Positions 1 through 14,100 of a stretch of 64,000 nucleotides of DNA are shown here, piece after piece. The first letter of the stretch is position 1, and the number at the start of each line of letters is the position of its first letter. Under the pieces are notes generated by a model. It ran no database searches and had not been told where the DNA came from. It was given only the letters and a program-made list of their open reading frames with translations. The translations under genes and the position numbers were made by a program. The stretch is taken from NCBI GenBank assembly GCA_951217055.1, contig OX578282.1, positions 43,824,329-43,888,328 of the forward strand, in the 5' to 3' direction. This DNA is from Gerris lacustris (Eukaryota > Arthropoda > Insecta > Hemiptera > Gerridae).

Positions 1-2139
1 CACGAATTGAGTCGAAGTTTAGAACCTCAGGGAACGGAAGTCAGAACGCTACAGAATATGGATTTTTCCGTTACAATAAACTTTCCGAAAAACAAATAAT
101 AAATAAATAATAACCTTTCCATTATAACATAATTTTAACTTTCTGTAATAAACTAATAACCTTTTTCTTGAAACTAATAACTTATCGCCTGTATTATCAA
201 AGAATATTACTAATCTTTTGATAAAACAAGTAACCATAGAATAGCCTGTCCCTTTAAAAACCAATAATCTTTAAATCCTCTCCGTTCGACTAATAACCTA
301 TCTGTTGAAACGTATAACCTTATAAACCTTTCCGAGATAAACTAATAACATTTCCAATAAACCAATAATCTTATTAACCTTTCTGTGTAAAAGCAATAAC
401 GTCTCTGTGAAACAGTCATTTGGAAGCTGTATTTAATATAAAATGATAAGATAGATAAGGCTATGTGTTCCCCAGCTGTATTACATGGAAGAGTGCAACA
501 TCAAAACACTGGTTATTAATTTAAAGGTTTTTGGAACGAAGATCCTTATGGCACGTTCTGGAGCCCGGGAGTGAATCCCAAAAAATCGACTGTCACAAAA
601 CCAAGCGTCATGAAATCTACTGATGACGATAACTTGAGTAAAATATGACCGAGTTGAAATTTGGTACACATAAGTTCATTTTACCAATGCCCAGGCTGAG
701 TTCGTTGGACAACGTTATCCGCCCAATCGTTCACGCGAACACCGACACTGCTGTGAAGTGATAATGATCGCTAAATTTATTAAAGCGGACCTAAACGTTT
801 AAAATAAAGAAAACAACGTTTTTACCGATATCTTACGTTCTAACGTAACAATCTTAATAAAACTTCTTACACATCGTCTAAAGTACAATTGAAACAGGCT
901 TGTAAAATTTCAACCTGATACAAGCAGACGTTTTTTAGTAGGGAAGAGATATATTTTATAAATTTTAAATTAGTAGGCCGGGTAGATAGAAAACGGTTCT
1001 ATTTCCTACCAACTACAAACATACTCTTTAACTATAAATTCATCATGATTAACTTTTTTCTCAATATTCAATACATATTTATTCTAAGACGATACAAATA
1101 ATGCTTTTCTTTTAATTTTAATTTTAGGTACAAACAGTTCGTTACTTTTAATTTTGTCTCTTTTCTAACTCCACCATGTATAGTAGTTAGCAACGTATAC
1201 GTACTTAGCAGTGTGATTTATAATATAATTAATGAAAAATGTAAGGACCTTCGTTCCTACCGTGTGTCCCGCGACACCACACGTATTTTTTTATTTTTTA
1301 TTTTTTTTAGTAGCTAAGTTGGGAATATTTATGGGGATTGGATTATAGAGGTAAATTGAGAGAAATATTATAAAAAGAATATACACATGAAAGAGCATAC
1401 AATAGCATTCATCTTCTTGATGTGCGACTAGCATAGAGGTACCCGTTCGGAAATTTTATAATAAAATTACAACTTGGTATGATTCTTTAAGGTAATTGAA
1501 AGTACCATTAAGGCATAAAAAAGTAGCAACATAAACAAACTCAAATAAAGTTGCCAATTTCGTGCTTTTATGGTACACACAAATGGTCCGTTGGCAATTT
1601 AACAAATCGGACGAGTTCGAACCAGCATAAACGGCCCAGCTCTTTAAAGATGGCGGCTATTTAAAAGTTTATTATAGTTATAATTTTTACCCGTTTATTA
1701 CACGCTTTTAATTAGCTTCACATGTTATAATAACGTTAAACATACGCCTTCCAGTGAATTGTTATCGTTCAAATGCAATAAATATATAATTTTATATATT
1801 AGTTAGGTTTATAATTTTATGCTTCAAAGTCTCTTGCTCAAACCGCTCCCATGATGTGAAAATGGAATTAGTTATGAAAAACGGAATTTTTACTCATAAC
1901 ATAAAGTTTTTATTCGAAAATTATGTTCATAAATGAAAGATTTACTTGGATTTCATTTTAATCATAGCGCTATTAAGTAACTGAGGGGTCGATTTTTCTT
2001 CTTTCTTAAATGTTATAGATAAACACATTCATTGATTCTTTTTTAGTGACTCTAAAGAGAAAGATATTTGTGTTTAATTTAATTATTATTATTTTTTTTT
2101 TTTTTTAAAACTCATGATTATGTATTATTTCTGTTTAAG
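1..2139. other. Noncoding left flank, probably intron of the FERM-PDZ gene
   Basis: No open frame or splice-flanked exon is convincing here. The first supported exon starts at 2140 behind a long pyrimidine tract and is internal, having no start codon, so this stretch is most simply an intron whose upstream exon lies off the left edge. It holds a degenerate short-period repeat near the left end, a block around 480-770 with the look of a dispersed repeat, and a T-rich tract near 1290-1310. Everything else is unremarkable AT-rich sequence. Confidence 0.5.
60..420. repeat. Degenerate short-period tandem-like repeat
   Basis: The motif 'actaataacctttccg' and close variants recur about a dozen times at irregular 20-40 bp spacing. 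Examples are the 'aataacctttcc' and 'aaccaataatctt' variants. The period is too ragged for a simple microsatellite, so it looks like an old, decayed satellite-like array. Confidence 0.5.
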
Positions 2140-5100
2140 GTGGGAAAAGACGAGAGTCAAAAGTTGAAAATAAAATCAGAAAACAAGGAGAACACGACGG
2201 ATTCTGACATCAGCCCTCAAAGTGATAGGTAACGCTCTATTATCATCTTTCTCTATTGTTTACTGGTTGAGCTATTGTAACTTTTTAGTAAATTAAAATA
2301 AATTCGTAAGTATGATATCAAATTTTCAAAGACCGAAAACATTTTTCTGAAATTTGGTTAAGAAAGAAATACAAATTAAAATATATATCTATTAGAGTTT
2401 ATAGTAAGGCAAAAATTATGATTCTTCGTAAATTATTTTTATCTACGATTTATACGAAATATAAACATTTCATCTCTGTTTAGATGCGTAGAAAGTGATT
2501 CTTTTCGTAGTTGTATTCTTCGTAAATTATTTTTATCTACGATTTATACGAAATATAAACATTTCATCTCTGTTTAGATGCGTAGAAAGTGATTCTTTTC
2601 GTAGTTGGATTCTTCGTAAATTATTTTTATCTACGATTTATACGAAATATAAACATTTCATCTCTGTTTAGATGCGTAGAAAGTGATTCTTTTCGTAGTT
2701 GTATTCATTGCGCATGCGCGCTCATAATTATTCTTTTCTCCGCCCTAGTGCGGTAAAAAAGAAGAATTCTTCACCTTAACGCACGATTTGCAGTTTGTTT
2801 AATTAAAGTAACTCTTTGTATCGAGTTTTTAGTGAAAAACAATGGGTGATTTATAAGTGATTATGAAGAAAATTATGAGAATAATACTCCTCCCGAAATA
2901 ATTAATTCGCCCCAAAATACAACTAATGAATTAATGTCATCTTTATCAAAAGAGAAATACGAACTTACAAACAGGAAGTTTATTACATTTTTTTTTTTTT
3001 TTTTTCTGTATTTATTATTAAAATCCAACAATCGTAGATAAAGTACGGTACACAACTTGTGCGAAAACTGCATTTTGCTTTGCTCGTGTGGTTTACTACC
3101 CTCGCTGTCGCTTGGGTGCAAACTCCACACTTGCTTGCAAAATGCTACTTTCCGCACTAGACGCGTAATGTACTAGTTACTTTTTCTTACCTAAAGGAAA
3201 TATATTGTTTTTTTTTAATTGAAGTCAGTTTTCGGGCATTATGAGTGCCACAAACTGTAAGAGAGAAATAACAGACTGATTTTGATGATTTTACTTTTTC
3301 ATGTGCGTAGTACATAATATAGAAAGTATTGTAATGGCGCGAAAATTCAATTATGACAGATAGTTGGATTTACGTTTTGAGGTTCCAAGTGGTCCAAAGT
3401 TCGAACAAGTGATATCTTAAAAATGTCTATCGTTGCCGACACGTTGAGCCTTAACTACTGGGCCAATTTCAAGGATATTTGGCAAACATGTTAAGAAACA
3501 AGTAAAAGGCGCGCTTCACGTAAGTACGTGAGGCGATAATCGCCGGTTTCTGTACGATTAAGTTAAAATTATTAAGTGTAATAGTTGCATATTCTTTTTC
3601 TACACTTCAATACCTTTAAATTGATGCATAACATGTCATGGTGACTAAAAACATTTTGTAGTCACCCGCCATATTGGCCGCCATCTTGAAAATATTAAGT
3701 GTGAAAAATCGAAAAAATGTCCAGTTGTCATAAATGCCGAGATGCACCTGTGTGCCGAATTTCATGTTCCTAGCTATAGTAGGTAAGCAACGGACAGACA
3801 GACAGACAGATAGACAGAGCCGTTATATAAGGTTTCTTTTTGTACTTTGTACAGAAACCTAAAACCATACCCCCAAGGCTAAATTTAAAAATGTTCAATA
3901 AATAATAATTAAAACGTTAACTCGAAACAACTAACACAGGACTATGTAATTCTGTGCTTGTATGTATATTAGAAATTTTATTGAGAGTTGTATCGGACAG
4001 ATTTTTGCTTCCAAGCTTGCCGAAGGTAAGGGAAGCTATATGATTGTTCCGAAGAACGAACGAATTCCAAGACAGAAATCTGTTTCAGACGTCAGGGAAA
4101 ATTTTTGGTTCCGCGTCTGTCTGTCGCTCATTTTTTGCTAACCAACATATCTTACAAACTACTCGTCCGATTTGAATGAAATTCGGATGCTAGGTCATAA
4201 TTAGCTCATTGTTGGTTTCATATAAGTTTCACCTTTCTGCGCCTATTTGCTTTTCCTCTATACTATCTAGCTATATAGCGCACAAACGTACATTTATATA
4301 TCTTCAAAAGTACTTATCTGATTTTTATGAAATTTGGATGTTATGTCGAAAGTTGCTCGCAGATAGCCCCACATTAATTTCAACCGTTTACGCGTTTTAA
4401 ATTTTTCTAAATTGATACTTTTAAAGATTCAAGTGAAAAATCAAAACCATTTCGACTGCGTGAAGTCTCACGTAAAATGGGTTTCGTTGGTATTGTGAAC
4501 ATGTCAATAATTAGTATAAGGGGGAGGCACGCAAAAATTTGATGTTTTTTGACAAAATGGCATGAAAAATTAAACACTTTACACAAGTGTTATACATTTT
4601 TGTAATCCACTCTCTACCACAGACAAACAGACACTGGAACGTAACTCTAAGGGTTTCATTTTTTGGTTTTACCAACGAGACCTTAAAAAACGGGGGAAGA
4701 TTAAATAAATTACACCATAATAGGTTGTAAAATCATCAAAGTACACGAAATAGGACGCGAGGAAGCTATGTGCCATAATCATCGGCAGGCTATTTATTAG
4801 TTCATTTGTATTTGTTATTTTTATTAGGATTCAAAAGAAATATTTAAATTATACATGAAACCGTGATATTCCTTGTATTATTATGGTTAGAAAGATACAA
4901 CTTTTTTGTTTTGTAATATTTATTTTATTATTCCCTATTATTTCGTTGTGAAACCAGATTTTTAATCTTAAGAATCAGCAAGTTTCCGAAGAAATTATAT
5001 TTCCATGAATTTTGGTTCTCTAAGTACTTGTTACCAATTGTTAATTATGTGTTATGCATTTATGATAATCTGAATGAACATAATTATTTTTCGTAGGTTG

Positions 5101-8100
5101 GACGAGGCTTGTAAAAAGGATTGTGCCAAGAGGAAACTTTACAGGAAACCAGTCACTGCCAATTACTGTGGCCCTAACACTGTTATAGGTCCCGAGTTCA
5201 TTGTCAGGTCCCTCCAGCCATCTCATCGTCTTCATCTTCTTACTAACACTAAGGTAACATCCTTTTTGATCCAGCTTTAATACAATATATAGTAAACAAA
5301 TATGATTTAGATAATGTCAACTTTTTTGACTATCCCAGTGAGTACCTCTGCTGTCAGCCGTCAGCAAAACTTACTTAGAAGTTCCTTTGAAAAATTTTGA
5401 GATTTACATTTGTTATATACCTTCTAACTTACATGAAGGTTATTGATGAAGCCTATAAAGAAGTTTATATTGCAGTTTACCTCGCTGCTCTTCCTAAAGG
5501 CTCGTCCATACAATGCTGGACTGATGTGGACGTGATCGTTGGCACGAGCAATAGCAAAACCTTACCGCACAGCATGCCAACAGGAATCGCTTAAGTTTCC
5601 GTATCCATTAAAGAAAGCAGCTAAACAAAACTAATAGATAGAACTCAGATGTGATTCACACTGCATATGAGTCGTTTGTAAAAGTATTTTCTCACTTTTT
5701 TATAACCCTAGACTGGTTGTACTATTTTTTATTTTCTCATATAAAGAAAAAGTATTGTGATGGCGCAAAAATTTGATTTTGAGATTTTGATTGATTTAAA
5801 CGTTTTGAGGTCCTCTGAGTCCAGTGGTTTTAAAAAAGTCTGTCTATCGTCAGTGCAGACGCATGGAGCCTAAACTACTTGACCGATTTTGACAAAATTT
5901 GGCAAACATGTTTAGAAAAATCATACCCCAAAGCGAAATTGAGAAATAATTCTAGCTCAAAAATTGCAAGTAAATGATTCGTGAATCTGCTAAATGTTCA
6001 TCGGCAGAAATAGTTTTTATAAATGACGAATCTTCCTTTTTTGATTTTTGGCTCTATCAAATTCAGAAAAACTTTAAAATCATCCGTTTTGGAAAAAGTT
6101 TTTAAAACCACATCTAGATCTATATTTGCGATTCAATTTGTCGATATCGTCTAATATTAAATCCTTCAAGATTCGTTTGCTCTTCTTTATAGGCTTGGAC
6201 ATTGGACATACCCAAAATCGACGTTTCCTCGTTTCGTGTCTTTTTTCTTCTCTGTTAATTATTATGACCACAGCACATGAAGAGATTAGAAGATCCTCCT
6301 TGGTAAACATTTTTGAAGTGACTCAATGCTGAAGAATGAAGAATGCCAACTCCAATGTGGACACAGGGGTATATATCCACTGGCTTAGCCGCCCGCATAC
6401 AGAGGCATAGTTTGGACGAGCCTTAATAAAAACTGAGTCACATTATTTATAAACTTCAGAGAACTCCATCCCTACCTATAGTAGCAATCCATATCTCCTT
6501 CTCCTCAACATGCCACTTAAAAGAGTTATTTAAATATATCAATTTTCTCTTTAACATTATTTTTGTTTACGTTAGGATAATATGTAATTTAGAAAATGCT
6601 TTCTATTAAATTAGCATTAGTACTCTACAATGTCAATCAGGTTAAAATCCTAGAGAGTGGAGACATGTTTCACACTGATGATCATGTGGATTAGATATTT
6701 ATGTCCAATCTCTACATCCTAATGATAGTTTGCTCCTTCCTTCAGATAAGACTCTGTGAAACATCAAAATAGTTTGTAACAAGATGTCGGCTCCAATATC
6801 TACTTTTCTTTTCTGTTTTTAATCAGACGTTAGAACTTAGTTGTACCTACTATTAGGTGTTGGATATGGGAGCATCTATGGAGGTTGTCTTGAAGGAATA
6901 ATATTTTTCTTTTGCTATATGCTTCTAAGGTAATGATATTTCTACAAATTAATGTGCCCATGCCTTCATGAACAATGTGATATGAGGTTTGGGTTTTGTT
7001 AACTCTAATCATCTAATTGTGTCACGAGTTAAGTTGGCTATTAGGTTACCATTGGTCATACACCTGAAGGTGAAAGTACCTAGGATAAGTAGGAACAAAA
7101 GGAAAGACACCTAAGTAAGTAGGATATACCTGTTCAAGTAAACTGAAGTGTGTGTGCTGTCATAACTGATAACTGTGCAATACTAAAATGTGTATATCCG
7201 CCTTGTCCACACTATTTAGACTTCCATTTTAGGTGGCAGGCCTTCAGACCTACTGCTGATTGTTTGTATGATCCAGCTTGAGGATTAAGTTTACTTAATT
7301 TTAATCTATGACTTATTTGTTAATTTGTTGATTTCTTTTCAGAGTGTATCCATGAGAAGGGTTCTGATCCTGTTGCTCAGTGGTAAGAAGATTGAACTTT
7401 CCTGCAACCCTAACTCGACTACCTTTGGACAAGTCTTCAAGGTATTCTTATTAAATATTTTCTCTCGTAATCAGAGTATTTAAAATTTTAATGTACATAT
7501 ATTATAAAACGAATTTCCAATGATTATTAAGGATTGGATATCATACTTGCACTCATCTGAACCAAGATTCAAGTATTATTCTCATTGATTATCACACCGA
7601 CTAAATGTGTCTAGTGACTGATCCCTTTGTCCTATAATGACCTAACATTATCATAAACTATCTATGTGTACCCAGTAGTGATTATGAATAATGAGGTTGG
7701 ATCCTGACGTGGGTAAAAAGTATAAAAACTCAGTTCAGTGTTGGCGACGTTTCGACCTCACCGGTCCTTATCAAGCCTAGTTGACATCTAGTAGACATTA
7801 TCTGTCTCTAAATATGTCTGGTAACTGTCAATTCAACAATTTGGTATTGTTTCGTCTCATGACATCCTATCATTAGATACTTTCGTCGTAGTTATAATCT
7901 TATGTACATAAGATTATAACTACGACGAAAGTATCTAATGATAGGATGTCATGAGACGAAACAATACCAAATTGTTGAATTGACAGTTACCAGACCTAAC
8001 ATTATATTGATCAGGATGTAAGGGGAACAACAATATAGAAAAGAAAAAGATGTAAAAAATTAGTTAGTGAAATAATTTAATCACAAAAATAAATGTATTT

Positions 8101-11100
8101 AATCAGAGGAAATCAATAGGTAACTTAGTTGTTTTTATAATTACTTTTTGTTTGCTTTAATGATTCAAGTTAGTCTAAAAGACTTATATTGCCACTGTGA
8201 TGATTTATGAAGGAACATTGTTATCATTAATGAGGTGTTGTTCAATAACTAAACAACGTCTTCACTCAAAATGATCAGTCATTTTGTGTGAAGACGTTTG
8301 ATAGTTGTTGAACTACACCTCTTTGATGATGAGTCTCTATCACACATTGGAAAAAACACAGTTGAGGATCTTAGAACATTGTTAATTGGTGTATACCTGA
8401 TTGTCAAAGTATGGATTGCTATCATTGAAGCTGATAATGTACTAAAGTCCATATAAAACTCCACATTGGTCAAATACATGTGGAAGTTGAACACAGGAAA
8501 AAGGTAAAGCAGACACAATGGGCCCTTTGAACCTATAACCATGAGAAAAAAAAATAAATAAGAAATACCTACAAAATCTACAGTTATTCATAAACTCTTC
8601 TTTCTATATTCTAACTACAAATAATTAATAAACTACAATTTTCAGCAATCAATTATACCATAATTCTGAAATATCCGTATCGCCTTGTGATATTTTATTA
8701 TTATTAAAAAGTACTTCAGCAAGGCTCTTAAAGCGTATCAATCAAACATCATTTCTTGGTTCCATCTACATACATCTAGCATTGCTCTGTTGTTGTTTTT
8801 TTGTATTGACTTTAATTTATTGACTGTTTGTCGGTTCTAGTTATTAGTGGAGACAGAGCATATAGAGTACAGCGGAACACTAGGTCTGGCCTGCTTAGAA
8901 GGAGGTGATTTTATTATTCCACCTCTAGATACTAAGATTTGCAAGCTTGCACCAGTTGGCTGGCTTCAGAGGAACAATCTGAATGTAAACTATACGCTCT
9001 ACCTCAGATTTAGACTCTATCTGCCTAGCCTCAGAGGAGTAAGGTAATCAAACTAAAATTATTATTCATAATTTAAGGAGAAGATAGCAGCCATTTTCAG
9101 AAGAGTAGATGAAGTTGCTTTATAATAATTAGCCTATTCGTAATAAATTTCTTTGAGCACTGATAATGACAAATTTGTGGCAATTTCTTATGCATGACCT
9201 CACACTTAAAGTAATTATTTTACCATGTTTTTTTTACATTACTTACCTTTATTTATTATCTGCGTCTGTTATAGTTCTTGGAAGTGGAAACACATGCTGT
9301 ATCTTCAGCTAAGGAAGAATCTTCTAGACAAGGTGATTCAGTGTACTAAGAATGAGATGAAAGCCTTGGCTGGCCTTGCTTTACAAGCTGAGTTTGGAGA
9401 CTATGATCAGACGGTAGGTTCTAAATTAGTATTAGTACATTTATGAGGTACCACTTTGTTCAGTCCACACAGCAGCTTTGTAACAGAACTTCTCATTAGA
9501 CAAGATCTGCTCTTCCTTGCAGATCTTTCTTTGCTACCTTTCTCTCTAAATGGACGGGATCAATTGACTCTTAATTACTATAAATTTGGTAAAATAAAGA
9601 CTTTTGAAAAAGTGTATAAAGTAAAAGGTAGATCAGGGTAGCCAGGGTGGCCGAGGGGCTCTAGGCTATCAATGAGTCGAGGCACTCAAGGCTGTGTATT
9701 CGATCCCGTGCTCATGATACTCAGATTTGCAAATATGAATCAAGGACGGAGCAGGACGAGGGCACCCCCTAAGGTGTTCTCTTTCCCCACGCTTTGACAC
9801 TCTGATTCATATATCTTACTAATGTCCATACCAGACCTGCTTTGGCGGTACTATGTCCAGAGGTATGATGCATGAAGTAGCTGGAACTCTCCACCATGGG
9901 CTTGTAAAATGGGTCTAAAATGAGGCCTAATTGTTAAGGTTTGAAGAAGTGGTTTGTCCTACCCGCCCAACTAGTACAAAAGGTAGATAAAAAATTCAAA
10001 AGTCAGAAGCTCTAAATCTTACATGTTTTGGTAGTGAGCAGCCAAATTGTATTAATGCGTAAATTTATCTTTAACCCAAATGAGCTTGACTTCCATTCCA
10101 AAGCCTTTCATTTGTAAAGTTATTTGATCCTGATCATTTGTTAACTCACGTCAATTTTCATATGGATCATTTGACCTTTTGACAGGTTTTACAGCATGGA
10201 AAAACCAATATCTGTGAAAAGAAATCTTCTAATTAGGCTTTTCATTTGAATGTTCAGAACAGTGTTAATATTCTGTATAAACAAATTTCAATTTAAGCAC
10301 AATTTATGATATTCCTCTAGTCTAATTCTGATCCTAAATCTTCATAAGAATACTTCTTGCATACGAGTCCGCAAGATAGTGAGACTTTTTCATGTTTTCG
10401 CTCTGCGTAAACTACCGACATAAAATGTAATAAAATCGGTAATTTATTCAAGTAATTGATAAAAGTAGATGGAAGATAATTTTTATTCTTATCTCCACAC
10501 CGGCACTGCCGCGGCTTGATAATAAACGACTGAATTCAAAGGCGTTGGCACGCCTTTTACGAATTGTTAATATGCCTTCCCACTAGGTAGGCCGAGAGGG
10601 CTGAGAGTTGATGGCAACCTCCTGCACTTTCCTAACTCCCTGTCACACATATAAATCTTTTCGACTTTCTTCGGCCCTATGAAATGCGGTGGAGGGAGGC
10701 CCAACAGCTGGAGACAGACTGTGCACACCTCCTATACCTTTCTAACGCCTTGTTACACCGGGTAACGTTTTTTAGTAACGCTTTTCGAGTTATGTAGCCA
10801 CAGAACATGAAAATGTCAAAAATAAAATTCTTTATTTGTGTATGAACCATGTAAAAATATTATCTTATTTCTTTCTGTTGATAGATATGGTATTTTGTAG
10901 TTTGCAGCACTTTAATATTTATAGTTCACCTTTCATTTCTTGTGTATCTCCCTCCCTTTAAAATAAAACTTATGTTTTTTTGTTTGGATTGCAGGAGCAC
11001 GGTATGACTTACTTCAAGCTGGAACACTATTTACCGACTGGTGAGGAGTGTACTGTGGGTGAGTTGGTAGTACTGCACAGAGGAAGAAGAGGCATGGACC

Positions 11101-14100
11101 CAGGTAAAGCTGAGGAAATGTTTATTTCTCATCTCATGTACAACCCTACTTATGGAACTCATCATTTCACTGCTACTCCTCAGGTTAGCCAACTTAATTT
11201 ATAAAATAATTCTTTGAATAGATTTTTTTATTATAACATTTACTATGTTTATAGTCCATAGCTATATAAGCATTCTCTAGGGATTAAATCATTAGTATTA
11301 AGTGCAGGAAAAGCTTTTAAACTTTAAATATTAGGCAACAAGAAAGTAACATTAATAATATTTTTACTACTTATGGAAACCAGAGAGTAATGCAGGATTT
11401 ACTATTTTGAAAAAAAAAAAAAAATATCAAAAAAGTTAAAGTAAGACTGGAAAAAGCCGTTTATAGTTAACTGCCTTCAAGATTATGATACTATTGACTT
11501 CTTAAAGAGGGTTCTTGAGGGTTGGTGGTTTAAGCTAGAGACGGGTTGTTCGAAAAACCAACAGGTTTGGTAAATGAACGAGTTAGCTCGTTTTCTGTTT
11601 TCTACCAAGAACAGCTTCTATGTTTATAAATCAGGTTTATTATTATTAAAATTATCTTATGAGGTATGAAAAAGGTAAGTGCACATATAAATCATTCTTA
11701 TCATTTTAAACATCTATAATAAAGATAAACTTCAAGATTCATAGTTTGATTTAATTCGGCTAGTAAATTATCACTGTTTACAATAAATATGCATTGTGTG
11801 CTGGGCTTCAAGAACAAGAAGGTTAATCTAGCTGATCTGGTGCCAATGCAATTTCAACTGTTTGGACTTAAGTGAGGGTTTTAGTGGACTAGTAGGGTGT
11901 AGGTAGGAGGGTTTTAGTACTACAAATTAAACCTTAGCTTATGTCAATAGTTATGTGTGGTACCAATGCTTGTTTGTTTTTTAAAGAACACTCCAACAAT
12001 TTTCCTTAATTTTGGGTTGCTGGATTTTTTTGGATTTTAAAGAAAACTATTGTTATTTAGATGTCATTGGAAATACATAAGCTGTGATAGTTTCTGCTTT
12101 TTAGGTAAGATTATGGGTAGAAATTATGATTCATTTTATTATTTTCTTAAAATTCTTCTTATTATTACTTCATAATGTGGCTTCATTATTACTGTTTCAG
12201 AATGATAATGAACCAAAAGGGAAGCTAAGCGTTGGAGTAAACAGTAAAGGCATGGTGGTGTGCGGAGGCTGCGGCCAGACTACCTTCAGGAACATATTTC
12301 TCTGGGGAGAAATAAAGAAGCTCTGCTATACCAAGCGTTCCTTTGAAATAGTCACCACCTTGGAAATAAGGCACAAACTCAAAATGGAGAAAAACAAGTT
12401 AGTATACTTTTTTTAATAATATTGCTGAACTTTAAGATACCTATCTTTATCTAGACTGTTCGGAATTCCACTTATTTTTAATATGTGATTTATTTCTATC
12501 ATTACTTCCTTTCTTTAATTAGATTTATTTTGTAAATCCTTTACCACTTCTAACTCCCCCTGATTATTATAATTTCTAAAATCCTATATTTCTCTTTTAA
12601 GGGCACTTACAATAATTTCATTATATCTTATTATCTATTATAACTTCAAGAGACAAGAGACAATCTATTGTCTCTTGAAGAGCACAGATACCCACGAATC
12701 CTAGCCCAATTTGAAATACTGAAAAAAGCCTTCTGGTATCGAGAATGGCTCAGGTTGTCAGAACTATACTCCTTAGATTTAACTAGCTTAGTAGATAATT
12801 CTCAGAGCATTAAAACTAACATAAATATGTATATAAGTGTAATTAAGAATAAATTCAAAGATAAATGTCTAGAAAAAGCTCGAAACTCCCTGAATTATTT
12901 ACTATACAAAGATCTCAATCATGAGTTAGGAGATAAAAATTATTTTTATCATAAATGTAATACTTCCAATATGGGATGGATTATTAAAGCTAGAGGGGAA
13001 CTCCTGAATCTCAAAAGTAAACCATGGGTAGCAGAGGATGAACAAAATTGTCCGCTGTGTGGAAGGTAGAGAGAGAGTATGTACCATTTCAGAGCTAGGT
13101 GCCCCTTACTAGCAGAAATAAGGCTCTTATACTGGAACTTAGGGACCTTACCAGGTGATATGTTTCTTAATATACTAAATGGGAGTGACTGGGGAAGTTT
13201 GGCGGGTTATGTCAGAGAGGCTTGGAAGTATAGGTGTGAGTGGGCTTGAACAATAATTTTTTTTTATATATTTATTTTTTATTTTTTTGTTTAAACTGTT
13301 GGTTTGTATGTTTTGTTAACTAATCGTGCAAATGATATTTTGAATATACAATTTAAATATTACATTATAATTATAATATTAGTTCTATAAATATTAGTAG
13401 TAGTTTTATAATTGGTTAACTAATCATCAAAATAATGTTTAAATTGTTTTATACTATTTAAAGGAGGTATAATCATGCAAATGATAATTTAAATTAAAAT
13501 ATGCCTGCTACCTCCCCCCAGATGATAGTATATCATGGGGTAGAAATGTTTGTGATTAAAAAAAAAAAAACTAAATCAATTAATAAACATTTTCTTTCTT
13601 TCTCTATTATAACTTATTTAGTTCTGCCCCATGGCTGCTCGACAATGGTGTAAAAAAAAGTTTTTAGTCACCATGACATGTTATAAATCAATTTAAAGGT
13701 CTTGAAGTGTAGAAAAAGAATATGCAACTATTAAAATTCACACTTAATATTTTCAAGATGGCGGCCAATATGACGGGTGACTAAAAAAAAAAAGTTTTTA
13801 GTCACCATGACATGTTATGCACCAATTTAAAGGTCTTGAAGTGTAGAAAAAGAATATGCAACTATTAAAATTTTACACTTAAGAATTTTAACTTAATTGC
13901 ACAGATACCGGCGATTATGATTGATAATTGGTGTCCTAGCTATTTGGTGTCGCCCCTTTTGACTGGTGTTTGTTTCCCATTATTAATTTTTTTTTCTACT
14001 TATTAATTCAGTCCGATTTAGTACCTGAGAGACTTACCCTATTCTTCTCAAACTTTGTACATTTCTTTTACCGTTATTATTTATCACTACAATTTATCCC

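Larger units (their letters stand above)
2421..3175 (+). mobile_element. Unclassified dispersed repeat, copy A
   Basis: Layout: 94-bp unit (x3), a GCGCATGCGCGC-rich block, 'ccgccctagtgcggta', a leader, a short coding relic, then an inverted-repeat module ending 'acgcgtaatgtacta'. The relic, with a stop early in this copy, reads ENNTPPEIIN and then EKYELTNRKF. A 13-base inverted pair TTTATCTACGATT / AATCGTAGATAAA brackets the first part. Two other copies lie at 37308-37882 (opposite strand) and 62631-63195. The relic's LSxEKYELTxxKF resembles the N-terminal helix of Crypton/ZMYM-type tyrosine-recombinase proteins; this is a guess from pattern. Confidence 0.6.

Noticed and set aside
12668..13069. 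Host gene of 133 codons inside the intron
   Set aside because: Contains LINE C-terminal motifs, ends in a broken zinc knuckle and is bounded by a target duplication.
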